DNA from: an uncultured Collinsella sp.
GTDB taxonomy: Bacteria > Actinomycetota > Coriobacteriia > Coriobacteriales > Coriobacteriaceae
Length of the DNA stretch: 6,540 bases
Direction: 5' to 3'
NCBI GenBank assembly: GCA_900545875.1
Contig: URAQ01000097.1
Coordinates: 1 to 6,540 of the forward strand
Shown: positions 5,783 to 6,540 of the stretch, piece after piece
Layout: each line of letters opens with the position of its first letter
How positions within the stretch are numbered: the stretch's first letter is position 1
Program-made: the position numbers and the translations under genes
Notes under the pieces: model-generated
What the model was told of the DNA's origin: nothing
Database searches by the model: none
Seen by the model: the letters and a program-made list of their open reading frames with translations, nothing else

Positions 5783-5813
5783 TTGCGCATGGCCTCGCCC
5801 GCGGCGGTAGAAT
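5783..5813 (+). promoter_or_regulatory. Candidate promoter of the iminopeptidase gene
   Basis: TAGAAT (5808-5813) is a good -10 box. The best -35, TTGCGC (5783-5788), is 19 bases away, two more than ideal. The start would be near 5820, about 32 bases before the ATG. The whole spacer to divergent proA is only 112 bases, so the two promoters must lie close together. Confidence 0.35.
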
Positions 5814-5851
5814 TGGTCAACCCGAAACACCGCAACGAACGGAAGACTCAC

Positions 5852-6540
5852 ATGGCCCTCATCACTTCGTACCACGTCCCCGGCCTTTACGTCGAGGACC
5901 ACAGCATCGACGTCCCCCTTGACTGGCGCGGCCTGGAGCCGATGCTCCTGGCCGTCGGCAGTACCATGCGCCGCGGCGCCATGCCGGCACCCATCGCCGG
6001 CGCGCCCGAGAGCATCAAGCTCTTCTACCGCGTGGTTAGCGCGCCCGACCGCATCAACGACGATCTGCCGCTGCTCCTGTTTTTGCAGGGCGGCCCCGGC
6101 GGCGAGAGCCCACGTCCGCTGTCGCCCACAAGCGACGGCTGGATCGAGGAGGCCGTCAAGCACTTCCGCGTGGTCCTTCCCGACCAGCGCGGCACCGGAC
6201 GCAGTAGCTGCGTGGACGGACGCACGATCAAGGCACTGGGTGATCGCGCAACGGCCGCCGGCGCCGATACAGCACGCTCGCAGGCGGACTTCCTCAAGCG
6301 CCACCTCGCCAGCTCCATCGTGCGCGATTTTGAGTACCTGCGCCTAGTGGGCTTTGGCGGCAAGCCGTGGGTCACGCTCGGCCAAAGCTACGGCGGTTTT
6401 TTGACGCTGAGCTACCTGTCGCTCTTCCCCGAGGGCGTGGCGGCGAGCTTTACCTGCGGCGGCATCCCCCACGTACCGGCGAGCGCAAGCGAGGTCTACG
6501 CGCACACCTTCCCGCGCATGGCCGCCAAGACGCAGCAGTA
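5852..6540 (+). CDS. Proline iminopeptidase (prolyl aminopeptidase, peptidase family S33), N-terminal part
   Basis: An alpha/beta-hydrolase that removes N-terminal proline from peptides, normally cytoplasmic. 229 codons are visible and the frame is open at the right edge; relatives of this type are about 430 residues, so roughly half is present. Motifs in order are the oxyanion-hole GGPGG (80-84, in LFLQGGPGGESPRPL), the family block DQRGTGRS (111-118), and the nucleophile elbow GQSYGGF with Ser179. The stretches SSIVRDFEYLR (154-164) and LSYLSLFPEGV (186-196) also match actinobacterial proline iminopeptidases. The catalytic Asp and His must lie beyond the window. GGAAG (5841-5845) is six bases before the ATG, and no signal peptide is seen. 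It is divergent from proA, which suggests that proline supply by synthesis and by peptide breakdown may be coordinated. Confidence 0.92.
   Translation, partial: MALITSYHVPGLYVEDHSIDVPLDWRGLEPMLLAVGSTMRRGAMPAPIAGAPESIKLFYRVVSAPDRINDDLPLLLFLQGGPGGESPRPLSPTSDGWIEEAVKHFRVVLPDQRGTGRSSCVDGRTIKALGDRATAAGADTARSQADFLKRHLASSIVRDFEYLRLVGFGGKPWVTLGQSYGGFLTLSYLSLFPEGVAASFTCGGIPHVPASASEVYAHTFPRMAAKTQQ

Noticed and set aside
4429..5922. A 497-codon plus-strand open frame antisense to proA
   Set aside because: Same cause: the reverse strand encodes a full-length ProA with catalytic Cys and signature motifs, and this frame starts in the terminator hairpin.
5654..6304. A 216-codon minus-strand open frame across the proA-iminopeptidase boundary
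   Set aside because: It runs antisense to the iminopeptidase coding sequence and overlaps the proA start, and it has no recognisable domain. The plus-strand frame from 5852 carries GGPGG, DQRGTGRS and GQSYGGF in the right order.

Overview
The window is a piece of a fairly GC-rich bacterial chromosome. Gene content and intergenic style suggest a Coriobacteriia member, most likely Collinsella or a close relative. This rests on protein style (argS upstream of a probable rho, a stand-alone CarD, an actinobacterial-type proline iminopeptidase) and on the repeat-rich intergenic DNA. It is an inference, not a database match.

Layout. At the left edge (1-205, minus) lies the 5' end of a gene with a low-complexity Ala/Pro N-terminus, probably transcription termination factor Rho. 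A gene-free stretch of 787 bases follows (206-992). It holds the probable rho promoter and leader, two overlapping inverted repeats with pseudoknot topology, two diverged copies of a repeat of about 120 bases, and the argS terminator. argS (993-2846, minus) encodes a complete arginyl-tRNA synthetase. A 342-base divergent region separates it from a CarD-family RNA polymerase-binding regulator (3189-3674, plus). An HD-domain protein (3784-4383, plus) comes next, then convergent proA (4453-5739, minus), and finally the first half of a proline iminopeptidase gene (5852 to the right edge, plus), divergent from proA.

Function. This is core housekeeping territory: translation (argS), transcription (CarD, probable Rho), proline biosynthesis (proA) and proline release from peptides (iminopeptidase). 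Most genes look monocistronic, each with its own ribosome binding site. Two terminators, after carD and between the HD gene and proA, have identical 16-bp stems.

I see no CRISPR array, intact mobile element, tRNA/rRNA gene, phage module or defence system. The parts that repay a second look are non-coding: the repeat mosaic between rho and argS, the twin hairpins, and the spacer between argS and carD.
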